A DNA stretch of 11,764 nucleotides from Natrialbaceae archaeon (GCA_003552325.1 PUKM01000108.1:1-11764), one strand, 5' to 3'. Numbered from the stretch's first letter, positions 1 to 7,097 are shown. Numbers and translations: made by a program. The notes: a model not told the origin generated them from the sequence alone.

Positions 1-615
1 CTCGAGGCGTACGCTGACACCTCACCCGAGGGCCTCAGGGGTGTCATCGATACGCTCCGTGAGGAGTTCGAGTACGTCTTGCTCGATGTGGGTGCTGGTG
101 TGAGTCACGAGACGGTGTTGCCACTCGGGCTCGCTGACAGTGTCTTGCTGGTTTCGACCCCCGAGCCGGCATCGGTCCACGATGCGAACAAAACAATCGA
201 ATTGACTGACCGAGCTGGTGGCTCCGTCGGTGGCCTGGTGTTGACGAGAACCCGCCCCGCGGGAGATGTGCCAGGGGAAGAGATCGCCGACCGACTCGAT
301 CTGCCGTTGCTCGCGACGATACCCGACGACCCGACCGTTCGAGAAAGCGTGTATGCGGGGACCCCACTCGTCGTCCACGAACCGAAAAGCGACGCCGCAG
401 TCGCCTACCGTGCGTTCGCTGCCGAACTGACTGGCGAACCCACACCGGCCACGGCCCAGCCCTCGAGTGCAGCGGCGGACGAGGGCGATTCCCAGGACAA
501 GGAGCCACCGTCGGATGATATCGAAGCGAACGCGACCGATGGGGGCGACACACACGCGGCCTCACACGATGAGGTCTCGAGTGCGATCACGGAAGCAGAA
601 TCTGACTCGTCCTGA
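1..615 (+). CDS. MinD/ParA-family P-loop ATPase, 5'-truncated by the window edge
   Basis: Only the last 204 codons are present; the start and the Walker A loop lie upstream of the window. The visible part begins in frame at base 1. It carries the hydrophobic strand ending in Asp29 and then Gly-Ala-Gly-Val (YVLLDVGAGVS), which is the switch II/Walker B strand of MinD-like ATPases. Next come strand-helix units typical of the family (DSVLLVSTPEPASVHDA, then GLVLTRTRP) and a proline-linked C-terminal strand (LPLLATIPDDPTVRES). The fold ends near residue 147. The remaining ~57 residues are an acidic, Ser/Asp/Glu/Thr-rich tail with no amphipathic membrane-targeting helix of the bacterial MinD type. 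Such ATPases position cellular machinery or partition cargo; the specific role here is unknown. The gene is convergent with the MBL gene, with 18 nt between stops. Family assignment is firm, subfamily is not. Confidence 0.85.
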   Translation, partial: LEAYADTSPEGLRGVIDTLREEFEYVLLDVGAGVSHETVLPLGLADSVLLVSTPEPASVHDANKTIELTDRAGGSVGGLVLTRTRPAGDVPGEEIADRLDLPLLATIPDDPTVRESVYAGTPLVVHEPKSDAAVAYRAFAAELTGEPTPATAQPSSAAADEGDSQDKEPPSDDIEANATDGGDTHAASHDEVSSAITEAESDSS

Positions 616-633
616 GCGTCCAGGGTATTGGGC

Positions 634-1566
634 TCAGGTAGACGTTTTCCAGTCCAGATAGCCGAGGACCCCGCGCACGTTCATCGCGGTCTCTGCACGC
701 GTTTTTTCTTCACCCCAGACCTCGAAGAGTGTCGGGTCTGCATCGGCGGCAAGCGTCTCGACGACGGCGTTATCGTCCTCGAGTTCACCGCGACACGTTT
801 CGACCCTGTTGACCCAGGTCGTGAGCGTGCGTTCGTACGCCTCGAGCGCCGACTCGAGGCTGTTGCGCACGTCTCGAGGCCCAAAGTGCGTGTAGAGCAA
901 GACGTCAGGATCGATCGAGGCGATAGTCTCGAGATCGTCGAGACACCCCTCCAGTGAAAACTGTGCGGGTGGGGAGGTCTCTCGGATTCGTTCGAGGGGA
1001 GGGATCCAGATTCCAGCGGCGTCGCCGGTGAAGAGCGCGTCCATTTCGGGGAGTTCGAAGATCAGTTGATGGGGAGCGTGGCCGGGTGCGTCGTGTGCCC
1101 GGATGGTGTAGCTCCCGAGGTCGAGTTCGTCCCCGCCCTCGAGTTCGACGATCCGGTCTTCGGGGACCGGTTTCGGCTCGACGTAATACTGCCACTGGTC
1201 CCCGACGGCCGCTTTCGTTCCCTCGACGAGTCGCCCAGGATCGACCAGATGTGGTGCACCGACGTGATGGACGGCGACGTCCGCGTTTGGGCACGCCTCG
1301 GCCAGGAAGCCTGCGCCACCAGCGTGGTCGAGATGGATGTGGGTGACGGCAATAGTTTCGACGGCCTCTGGGGCGATTTCGAGCGCCTCGAGCGCCTCGA
1401 GGATTCGGTCGTGGTTCGTCCCGATACCGGTTTCGACGATGGCCGGGGCCGTACCGCCGAGGATGTACGCTGCGCCGTAGCCGCTCGTGTCGTACATGCC
1501 GGTGTCGACGTACCAGAGATCGGTGCACTCGCCGACGGTGACTGCCGTACAGGAGCCAGTGTCCAT
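634..1566 (-). CDS. MBL-fold metallo-hydrolase (glyoxalase II/GloB-like superfamily)
   Basis: This is a 310-residue cytosolic metallo-beta-lactamase-fold protein. The dinuclear metal site is complete: HxHxDH at residues 76-81 (THIHLDHAGG), His163 in PGHAPHQ, Asp182 in FTGDAAG and His227 in YTHFGP. Family members hydrolyse thioesters, lactones or phosphodiesters, or act as diiron enzymes; the substrate cannot be read from the sequence. After the catalytic domain (about 1-230) there is a ~80-residue helical, acidic C-terminal extension containing WGEEKTRAETAMNVRG, common in GloB-like proteins of COG0491. An upstream in-frame ATG at 1623 would add 19 residues but would cross the promoter and overlap the start of the divergent gene, so I chose the ATG at 1566. 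That start is 28 nt from the centre of the shared TATA element and has no Shine-Dalgarno sequence, consistent with a leaderless transcript. It is divergent from the HTH_10 regulator, which makes it a natural candidate target of that regulator (inference). Confidence 0.9.
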   Translation of the reverse strand: MDTGSCTAVTVGECTDLWYVDTGMYDTSGYGAAYILGGTAPAIVETGIGTNHDRILEALEALEIAPEAVETIAVTHIHLDHAGGAGFLAEACPNADVAVHHVGAPHLVDPGRLVEGTKAAVGDQWQYYVEPKPVPEDRIVELEGGDELDLGSYTIRAHDAPGHAPHQLIFELPEMDALFTGDAAGIWIPPLERIRETSPPAQFSLEGCLDDLETIASIDPDVLLYTHFGPRDVRNSLESALEAYERTLTTWVNRVETCRGELEDDNAVVETLAADADPTLFEVWGEEKTRAETAMNVRGVLGYLDWKTST

Positions 1567-1622
1567 ACTCGAGTACACCTGTGTCCCCGGATATATAGTG
1601 TCCGCATGCGAACAGCGGGACA
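1567..1622. promoter_or_regulatory. Divergent promoter with one symmetric TATA element
   Basis: The 56-bp spacer between the MBL gene and the regulator contains a single AT-rich element, TATATA at 1592-1597. It is its own reverse complement and its centre (1594.5) is the exact midpoint of the spacer, so each ATG is 28 nt from it. Two 8-bp palindromes flank it: ACTCGAGT (1567-1574), abutting the MBL start, and CGCATGCG (1603-1610). Leaderless transcription in both directions is the inferred outcome. Confidence 0.7.
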
Positions 1623-4451
1623 ATGGATTCCGGGAGCGACGAACTGACGGTGGTGCTGGTCACCGGCGCTGATGACGAGGGGCTGGTGGCGGTCGCACAG
1701 GCACTCGAGCGCATCGATGCGTCGCTCGATATCGTTCGATACGACCCGAGCGACCTCCTCAGTACGGCGGTGACACCAGCGATGGTTGTCTTCGACGAGT
1801 CGCTCGTGACCGACCGCGACTTCGCGTTTCTCGAGCAGGTCCGTGAGAGCTGGCCTGAGACCGTCCTGGTGTACAGTCCGGCCGAGCAGGTCGCCCCCGA
1901 ACACCTGAGCCACGTCCTCGCCTCCGGTGTCGATGGCTACGTTCCGGCCACGGATCGAACAGCGTCCCTCAAGCGATACGTCGACCGCCTCTCTCGATCT
2001 CGCGGTCGCTCTCAGTCGACGCTCTCGACAGCCACCGCGGTCGATGGGTTCGAGGCCATTACTGCGATCCCCGAGACGTTCGTTTGGCTGCTCGATCCCA
2101 CGGGGGCAATCGTCTGGTGGGACGACTCGGTCCCGTCAGCGTTCACCGCCCCCTCGAGCGGGACACCGTTTCATCAGTGGTCACTCTGGCCCGCGACCGC
2201 CCAGCAAAGCCTCAAATCCGCCACCGAGGCTGCACTCGATGGATCGACCAGTGAGCGCCAGGTCACGGTTCCAGCTGTCGAAGGGGAAGATTCACGATCG
2301 CTTTCGGTGACGATCACGCCGCGACCCGACGGAGGTTGCGTGGTCCTCGGACGGGACGTCACCGAGATGATGACCACGATCCGGGAACTGCGCCAGTCCG
2401 AAGAGCTCCATCGAGTCACGCTTGCTCACATGACGGACACGGTCTTGCTCACCGACGAGGAGGGGCGGTTCACCTACGTCTGTCCGAACGTGCATTTCAT
2501 CTTTGGGTACACCGCCGAGGAAATTCACGACCTCGGCACTATCGATGCCTTGCTGGGCCCGGACTGCTACGACGAAGACGCACTCGAGGAAACGGGGGTG
2601 TTGACGAACGTCGAGTGTCGGGCCACTGACCGTGACGGTGTCGAACACGATCTCCTGGTCAACATCAGAGAGGTGTCGATCCAGGACGGCCGCACGTTGT
2701 TCAGCTGTCGGGACGTCACCGCACGCAAGGACCGCGAACGGGCGTTGACGGCACTGCACGAGACCGCTCGAGCGTTGTTGTACGCGGAGACGAAACACGA
2801 AATCGCCACTCGGGTCGTTGATGATGCGGCTGGGGCGCTCGGGCTCTCCGGCGTTGCACTGTATCTCTTCGATGCTACTGAGAACGTCCTCCGACCGACC
2901 GCGAGGACGGATGCGTTCGAGACGTTCGGGGAACCACCGTCGCCGACCTGGCCGGGCGAAGACGACATCGTTGCCACGTCGTTTCTCAGGGACGAACCAC
3001 GGGTGTTCCCGACACTCGAACGGTGGGATTCGACGGTTGGAGGATTACGGAGCGCCGTGGTCATCCCGCTCGGGGATCATGGGGTCTTTCTCGCTGGTTC
3101 CCCGGACGAAAACGCCCTCGATGGGGTGACAAAGGAGGTGGCGGACCTCCTCGCCGCCACGGCCGAAGCGGCACTCGACCGCGTCGAACGCGAGTCGACG
3201 GTCCGTGAACGTGATCAGGCCTTACAGGCCCAAAACAGCCGGCTCACTGCGGTCAACCAGCTCAACGCGATCATCCGCGAGATCGGCCAGGAACTGGTCG
3301 GGGCCGAAACGCGGGCAGAAATCGAGGAGGCGGTGTGCTCACGTCTCACTACCGATGATCGGTTCGCCTTCGCCTGGATCGGTTCGCGTAGTCACCAGAC
3401 GGCAACGCTCGAGCCTCGAGCCTGGTCGGGGTCGGGGCAGGGCTATCTGGATGCCCTCGAGCCGACTCTCGAATCGGAGACGGGCGATCGCGAACCAACC
3501 GTAGAGACGCTCGAGACTGGTGAGTCGGTCGGTATCGAGAACGTCGCGGCGAACCTTCGCGGTGGGACGTGGCGGTCGCTGGCGCTCTCGCGTGGCTTTC
3601 AGTCGGTGCTCAGTGTCCCGATCGCGTACGACGAGTTCGGGTATGGGGCCTTATCGGTGTATGCGACCCAGCGTGATGGCTTCGACGAGATGGTCCAAGC
3701 CGTGTTAGCTGAACTCGGGGAGATGATCGCATCGGCTATCGGCTCGGTCGAGCGGACCCAGGCACTCCTCGGGGGCCACGGAACCGAACTCACCTACGCG
3801 AGCGGAGACGGCGAGACGGTTCTCGAACGTTTGGCCAGCGAGCACACGTGCACACTCGAACTCGAGGGGGGGCTACAGCGACTCGGAACGGGCGTGTTGG
3901 CGTTTTTCACACTCGAGGGCGCTGCTGCCGACGTCGTCGTCGAGCACGCACAACGACTCGTGGGCGTCGACGACGCACAGGTCGTGAGTGGTGCCGAGGG
4001 CGGTGGACTCGTACGGATCGTCCTTTCCGAACCGTTTTTACCATCCCGACTCGCTGAACACGGCGCCATCGTCACCACACTCGCTGTCGGGCACAGCGGG
4101 ACGACGCTGACCATCGAGGTCCCGACCAGTGTGGACCCTGCCTCGATCGACGGGGTGGTTCGGTCGACCTACCCGGATGCCGATCTTCGATCACGACGGG
4201 ACCTCGGGCCGACGCCAACGACCGGCTATCGGTTCGAGCAGACGGTGCTCGATGCACTCACCGAACGGCAACTCGAGGTCGTCCGTACGGCCTACCACGC
4301 TGGTTATTTCGAACGCCCGCGCGAGCAGACTGGTGCAGAAGTCGCCGCCTCGCTGGATATCTCACCAACGGCGTTTTCGAACCACCTTCGGGCAGTGCAG
4401 TCTGCACTTTTCGGGGTGCTCTTCGAAGAGCTCCACGTAGGGGTTCAATAA
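1623..4451 (+). CDS. Bat-like multidomain sensor and transcriptional regulator (REC-like, PAS, PAS, GAF, GAF, HTH_10)
   Basis: This 942-residue protein is built like haloarchaeal bacterio-opsin activator (Bat) regulators. Domains by inspection: receiver-like 8-125; PAS 145-250 (Trp-rich, degenerate); PAS 262-370, ending in the usual SCRDVTARKDRE linker; GAF 377-520; short coiled coil ~520-545; GAF 546-705; bacterio-opsin activator domain ~712-865; HTH_10 ~873-930, beginning LTERQLEVVRTAYHAGYF and carrying the recognition region DISPTAFSNHLRAVQ. No histidine kinase is present, so ligand or redox sensing by PAS/GAF probably acts directly on DNA binding. The receiver-like domain keeps an Asp at the end of strand 3 (Asp58, VVFDES) but lacks the conserved Lys after strand 5 (GYVPAT), so it may be a pseudo-receiver. 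The ATG is 28 nt from the shared TATA centre, which supports a leaderless start. Known family members regulate bop, brp and crtB genes; the target here is unproven. Confidence 0.9.
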   Translation: MDSGSDELTVVLVTGADDEGLVAVAQALERIDASLDIVRYDPSDLLSTAVTPAMVVFDESLVTDRDFAFLEQVRESWPETVLVYSPAEQVAPEHLSHVLASGVDGYVPATDRTASLKRYVDRLSRSRGRSQSTLSTATAVDGFEAITAIPETFVWLLDPTGAIVWWDDSVPSAFTAPSSGTPFHQWSLWPATAQQSLKSATEAALDGSTSERQVTVPAVEGEDSRSLSVTITPRPDGGCVVLGRDVTEMMTTIRELRQSEELHRVTLAHMTDTVLLTDEEGRFTYVCPNVHFIFGYTAEEIHDLGTIDALLGPDCYDEDALEETGVLTNVECRATDRDGVEHDLLVNIREVSIQDGRTLFSCRDVTARKDRERALTALHETARALLYAETKHEIATRVVDDAAGALGLSGVALYLFDATENVLRPTARTDAFETFGEPPSPTWPGEDDIVATSFLRDEPRVFPTLERWDSTVGGLRSAVVIPLGDHGVFLAGSPDENALDGVTKEVADLLAATAEAALDRVERESTVRERDQALQAQNSRLTAVNQLNAIIREIGQELVGAETRAEIEEAVCSRLTTDDRFAFAWIGSRSHQTATLEPRAWSGSGQGYLDALEPTLESETGDREPTVETLETGESVGIENVAANLRGGTWRSLALSRGFQSVLSVPIAYDEFGYGALSVYATQRDGFDEMVQAVLAELGEMIASAIGSVERTQALLGGHGTELTYASGDGETVLERLASEHTCTLELEGGLQRLGTGVLAFFTLEGAAADVVVEHAQRLVGVDDAQVVSGAEGGGLVRIVLSEPFLPSRLAEHGAIVTTLAVGHSGTTLTIEVPTSVDPASIDGVVRSTYPDADLRSRRDLGPTPTTGYRFEQTVLDALTERQLEVVRTAYHAGYFERPREQTGAEVAASLDISPTAFSNHLRAVQSALFGVLFEELHVGVQ

Positions 4452-4473
4452 TGCATGTGTCTCTCAGACTCGT

Positions 4474-4489
4474 GGTTTATTACTAAACC
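4474..4489. repeat. Inverted repeat GGTTTA-N4-TAAACC upstream of the gdh unit
   Basis: Perfect 6-bp arms (4474-4479 and 4484-4489) around TTAC, in the 104-bp spacer after the regulator's stop. It also contains a TATA-like TTTATTA. It could be an operator, a distal promoter element for the downstream unit, or a weak hairpin at the 3' end of the regulator transcript; sequence alone does not decide. Confidence 0.5.
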
Positions 4490-4510
4490 CGGGAACCCTT
4501 CCACGCCCGC

Positions 4511-4546
4511 AAATATTGCAAAGCATGGCCACCGTTTCGCGGCCAT
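4511..4546 (+). promoter_or_regulatory. Putative promoter and operator of the zinc-ribbon/gdh unit
   Basis: AAATATT at 4511-4517 is TATA-like and would place initiation near 4541, giving a leader of about 15 nt before the ATG at 4556. Just downstream lies a perfect inverted repeat, ATGGCC (4525-4530) N10 GGCCAT (4541-4546), which would straddle the predicted start site, a position suited to a repressor. No Shine-Dalgarno sequence is seen. The element assignments are inference from position and symmetry. Confidence 0.45.
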
Positions 4547-4555
4547 CGCTCAACC

Positions 4556-4699
4556 ATGATCGACGCGCCATATGACCCTGATGGGGAATCGACCTACGAA
4601 TGTCTCGAGTGTGGAGAGCTCGTCTCTGCGACGGTCAATCCCGGCCGGTGCCCGGATTGTCAGGTGACTTACCGCAATCGTTCGATGCCGATTGAATAA
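4556..4699 (+). CDS. 47-residue rubrerythrin-like mini zinc-ribbon protein
   Basis: A small gene of 48 codons, ATG to TAA, ending two bases before the glutamate dehydrogenase start. The product has two zinc-knuckle pairs, Cys16-x2-Cys19 (YECLECGE) and Cys32-x2-Cys35 (GRCPDCQ), separated by 12 residues, and a C-terminal YRNRSMPIE. This matches the short haloarchaeal proteins usually annotated as rubrerythrin-like domain or DUF7129: acidic N-terminus, one zinc ribbon, and an ending of the R-N-R/x-M-P-x-E type. It should bind one zinc or iron ion in the cytosol; whether it carries electrons, regulates a partner or binds nucleic acid is not known. The 2-nt gap implies co-transcription and coupled expression with the dehydrogenase. 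Acidic composition, cysteine spacing and tight linkage make it very likely to be real despite its size. Confidence 0.85.
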   Translation: MIDAPYDPDGESTYECLECGELVSATVNPGRCPDCQVTYRNRSMPIE

Positions 4700-4701
4700 C
4701 C

Positions 4702-5988
4702 ATGGCAACACAACCGACACCGGAACGACCGGCCGTGGAGGAAGGAACGACGGATATCCTCGAGACGGCCCTGGCACAGCTCGAACGGGCAGCGAGTCAC
4801 GTCAGCGTCGACCCGGCAATCCTCGAGCGATTGCGCCATCCCGCACGTGTCCATCGCGTCACCGTTCCGTTCGAACGCGATGACGGCACGATAGAAATTG
4901 CGACCGCCTACCGGGCACAGCACGACAGCGTCCGTGGCCCGTTCAAAGGCGGGATGCGGTACCATCCTGACGTTACCGAAGCGGAGTGCATCGGGCTCGC
5001 GATGTGGATGACCTGGAAATGTGCCGTCATGGACCTCCCTTTCGGCGGCGCAAAAGGTGGCGTCGTCGTCGACCCGAAATCGCTCAGTGAGGACGAAGCC
5101 GAACGCCTGACCCGTCGATTGGCACAGGAGCTTCGGACGGTCGTTGGGCCGGACCACGATATCCCTGCACCGGACATGGGGACCGGTGGCCGTGAGATGG
5201 CCTGGTTCATGGACGCCTACTCGATGCAAACCGGTGAAAACGCTCCCGGTGTCGTCACCGGTAAACCACCCGTGGTCGGCGGCTCCCACGGCAGAGAGGA
5301 AGCCCCCGGCCGATCAGTGGCGATCATCACCCGCGAGATGCTCGAGTACTACGACCGCCCGCTCGAGGGTGCGACCATCGCGGTGCAAGGGTTCGGATCG
5401 GTTGGGGCCAACGCCGCCCGTGCACTCGATTCCTGGGGTGCAGACGTCGTCGCCGTGAGCGACGTCACTGGCGGCTTGTACGACCCGGATGGACTCCCGG
5501 TCTCGAACATCCCGACCCACCAGGAGGAACCGGAGGCCGTCGCTAACTATGCCAGCGATTCGATTCCGAACGAGGAGTTGCTGACGCTCGATGTCGATGT
5601 CCTGATCCCGGCCGCCGTCAGCAACAGCCTCACCGCGGCGAACGCCCCTGACGTGCAGGCGGATTTCGTCGTCGAAGGGGCGAACGGCCCCACGACGACG
5701 GCCGCAGAGACCATCCTCACCGAACGGACGATTCCCGTCATCCCGGACGTCCTCGCGAACGCCGGGGGCGTCACTGTCTCGTACTTCGAGTGGCTGCAGG
5801 ACCGCAGCCGACGCCGGTGGTCACTCGAGCGGGTTCGAAACGAACTCAACGACGAAATGCTCACGGCATGGAACGCCGTCGCTCGTGAGTATACGAGCAG
5901 TGACGAACTCACCTGGCGAGAGGCCGCCTACGTCGTCGCACTCTCGAGGGTCGCCTCGGCACACGACGCTCGGGGTCTCTGGCCCTGA
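4702..5988 (+). CDS. gdhB: Glutamate dehydrogenase (Glu/Leu/Phe/Val dehydrogenase family)
   Basis: This 428-residue protein has the usual length of hexameric GDH. It catalyses reversible oxidative deamination of glutamate to 2-oxoglutarate and ammonia with NAD(P), joining carbon and nitrogen metabolism in the cytosol. The dimerisation/substrate domain shows Lys82 in GPFKGGMRYHP (substrate carboxylate), Lys106 in TWKCAV, the catalytic Lys118 in PFGGAKGGV and the catalytic Asp158 in PAPDMGTGGREMAW. The Rossmann domain has VQGFGSVGANAA (glycines 230-235) and an acidic residue at the end of the second strand (Asp254, AVSD), which suggests NAD preference. The late conserved stretches VEGANGPTT and LANAGGVTVSYFEW are intact. 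One unusual point is PAAVSNSLT at 303-311, where most GDHs read close to PAALENQIT. It is the second gene of a unit with the mini zinc ribbon and is convergent with crtB (8 nt between stops). The B paralogue name is by analogy; substrate specificity is not proven. Confidence 0.92.
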   Translation: MATQPTPERPAVEEGTTDILETALAQLERAASHVSVDPAILERLRHPARVHRVTVPFERDDGTIEIATAYRAQHDSVRGPFKGGMRYHPDVTEAECIGLAMWMTWKCAVMDLPFGGAKGGVVVDPKSLSEDEAERLTRRLAQELRTVVGPDHDIPAPDMGTGGREMAWFMDAYSMQTGENAPGVVTGKPPVVGGSHGREEAPGRSVAIITREMLEYYDRPLEGATIAVQGFGSVGANAARALDSWGADVVAVSDVTGGLYDPDGLPVSNIPTHQEEPEAVANYASDSIPNEELLTLDVDVLIPAAVSNSLTAANAPDVQADFVVEGANGPTTTAAETILTERTIPVIPDVLANAGGVTVSYFEWLQDRSRRRWSLERVRNELNDEMLTAWNAVAREYTSSDELTWREAAYVVALSRVASAHDARGLWP

Positions 5989-5996
5989 ACTGACGG

Positions 5997-6956
5997 TTAT
6001 CGTGTCGGCACGCTCTCATCGGGTCGCGGGCCGTGACCGTGGTTCGTGGCCCCCTCACCGAACGGGACTGCAGAGACGCGTCGGAACACCGCTTCTGGAT
6101 CGCGATTCCAGTGCCAGTGCCAGCGAGTTTTCGCGACACACCAGAGTTTTCGACGGGTCGACAGCGACGGTTCGTTCGTCAACACGTCGTATCCGACGGA
6201 CCTGATTAACGCGTGGTGCTCGGCGTAGAGCACGGCAGCAAGCAACACCGGAAGCTGACAGTCCGCGGGGAGATATCGGATTCCTGCAACGCCTTCACGG
6301 TAGAGTGCCTCCGCGCGACGCATCTCCGTCGCCATGGCGTTGGCGAATCCATCCGACATTTCGAACGCCCCGACCTCGGCTTCGGTCACGCCGTGGTCGC
6401 GCAGGGTCTCGAGTGGGAGGTAGATTCGCTCTCGCTCGATGATATCCTCGCGGACGTCCCGGAGAAAATTTGTGAGCTGGAAGGCTTCCCCGAGTTTGAT
6501 GGCGTGTGGCAACGCAGCGTCTGGGTCGTCCGGTTCCATAATATCGGTCATCATGACCCCGACCGCTGCCGCAGAGCCGCGCATATATGCCTCGAGGTCG
6601 GCGTAGGTCTCGTACCGATCGGTGTGGATGTCCGATTTCATCGCGTCGATGAACTCGTTGATCTCCACGTCGGCAATTCCGTACTCCTCGCGAAGGCCGT
6701 TGAACGCGATCAATACGGGGTCGTCCGTCGGCTCTTCACCGAGGGCTTGTGCGCGGAGCGTCTCGAGTCTGGCGGCCTGGTCAGCTGGTGGCACGCCGTC
6801 GGCATCGTCGACGACTTCGTCAGCGATGCGAAAGAACCCGTAGAGGATGTGGGTGGGGTCTCTCACGCGTTTTGGAAGGAACCGCGTCGCGAGGTAGAAC
6901 GTTTTCCCCGTTCGTCGCTGGATTTCTTTCCCTACGGTGACGTGTTCTTCGTGCAT
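5997..6956 (-). CDS. crtB: Phytoene synthase (squalene/phytoene synthase family)
   Basis: This 319-residue enzyme condenses two geranylgeranyl diphosphates to phytoene, the first committed step to C40/C50 carotenoids such as bacterioruberin and to retinal precursors. Both Asp-rich diphosphate/Mg sites are present: DEVVDD at residues 46-51 and D167/D171 in NFLRDVREDIIERE, followed by RIYLP. The helix YMRGSAAAVG (124-133) takes the place of the family's YCxxVAGxVG-type stretch, as is common in archaeal CrtB. The C-terminus is rich in Trp and His (TRWHWHWNRDPEAV). The ATG at 6956 is chosen because GGAGGG on the minus strand (6963-6968) sits six bases upstream, an unusually good Shine-Dalgarno sequence for this window; with a TATA at 7020-7028 it implies a leader of ~40 nt. 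It is convergent with gdh and divergent from the lipoprotein. No crtI, brp or lycopene elongase gene lies within the window, so crtB appears monocistronic here. Confidence 0.93.
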   Translation of the reverse strand: MHEEHVTVGKEIQRRTGKTFYLATRFLPKRVRDPTHILYGFFRIADEVVDDADGVPPADQAARLETLRAQALGEEPTDDPVLIAFNGLREEYGIADVEINEFIDAMKSDIHTDRYETYADLEAYMRGSAAAVGVMMTDIMEPDDPDAALPHAIKLGEAFQLTNFLRDVREDIIERERIYLPLETLRDHGVTEAEVGAFEMSDGFANAMATEMRRAEALYREGVAGIRYLPADCQLPVLLAAVLYAEHHALIRSVGYDVLTNEPSLSTRRKLWCVAKTRWHWHWNRDPEAVFRRVSAVPFGEGATNHGHGPRPDESVPTR

Positions 6957-7028
6957 AATCTACCCTCCGTCGTCGGCATGAAAGACAACGTTGTGATATT
7001 GGTAAGTTAGATAGAGCAGTATAAAAAA
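6957..7028 (-). promoter_or_regulatory. crtB promoter with TATA box, ~40-nt leader and Shine-Dalgarno
   Basis: On the minus strand TTTTTTATA (7020-7028) matches the haloarchaeal TATA consensus and predicts initiation near 6997. The inferred leader contains GGAGGG (6963-6968), six bases before the ATG. This is the only clear Shine-Dalgarno sequence in front of a gene in the window, so crtB is probably translated from a leadered mRNA, unlike its neighbours. Confidence 0.65.
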
Positions 7029-7049
7029 GATGCCCCTCACAAGGATGGT

Positions 7050-7061
7050 ACCCGTACGGGT
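7050..7061. promoter_or_regulatory. 12-bp perfect palindrome ACCCGTACGGGT in the crtB/lipoprotein spacer
   Basis: A perfect palindrome lies 22 bp beyond the crtB TATA box, equivalent to about -53 to -64 for crtB, where an upstream activating site would be expected. It is also 37 bp upstream of the lipoprotein TATA. Twofold symmetry suits a dimeric regulator. The binding factor is unknown. Confidence 0.45.
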
Positions 7062-7097
7062 CCGTTTCTGCGCAGATTACGTCCAAGAGAAAGAAAG

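Noticed and set aside
1066..1647. Long plus-strand open frame opposite the MBL gene
   Set aside because: It is antisense to a gene with a complete catalytic motif set, and its translation has no recognisable domain. Long shadow frames are routine in GC-rich haloarchaeal DNA.
4669..5289. 206-codon minus-strand frame over the gdh start
   Set aside because: It overlaps the conserved N-terminal half of glutamate dehydrogenase, has no family features and no promoter; it is a shadow of the real gene.
6213..7010. 265-codon plus-strand frame opposite crtB
   Set aside because: It covers the crtB coding sequence including both Asp-rich motifs. The translation looks like a reverse-complement artefact.
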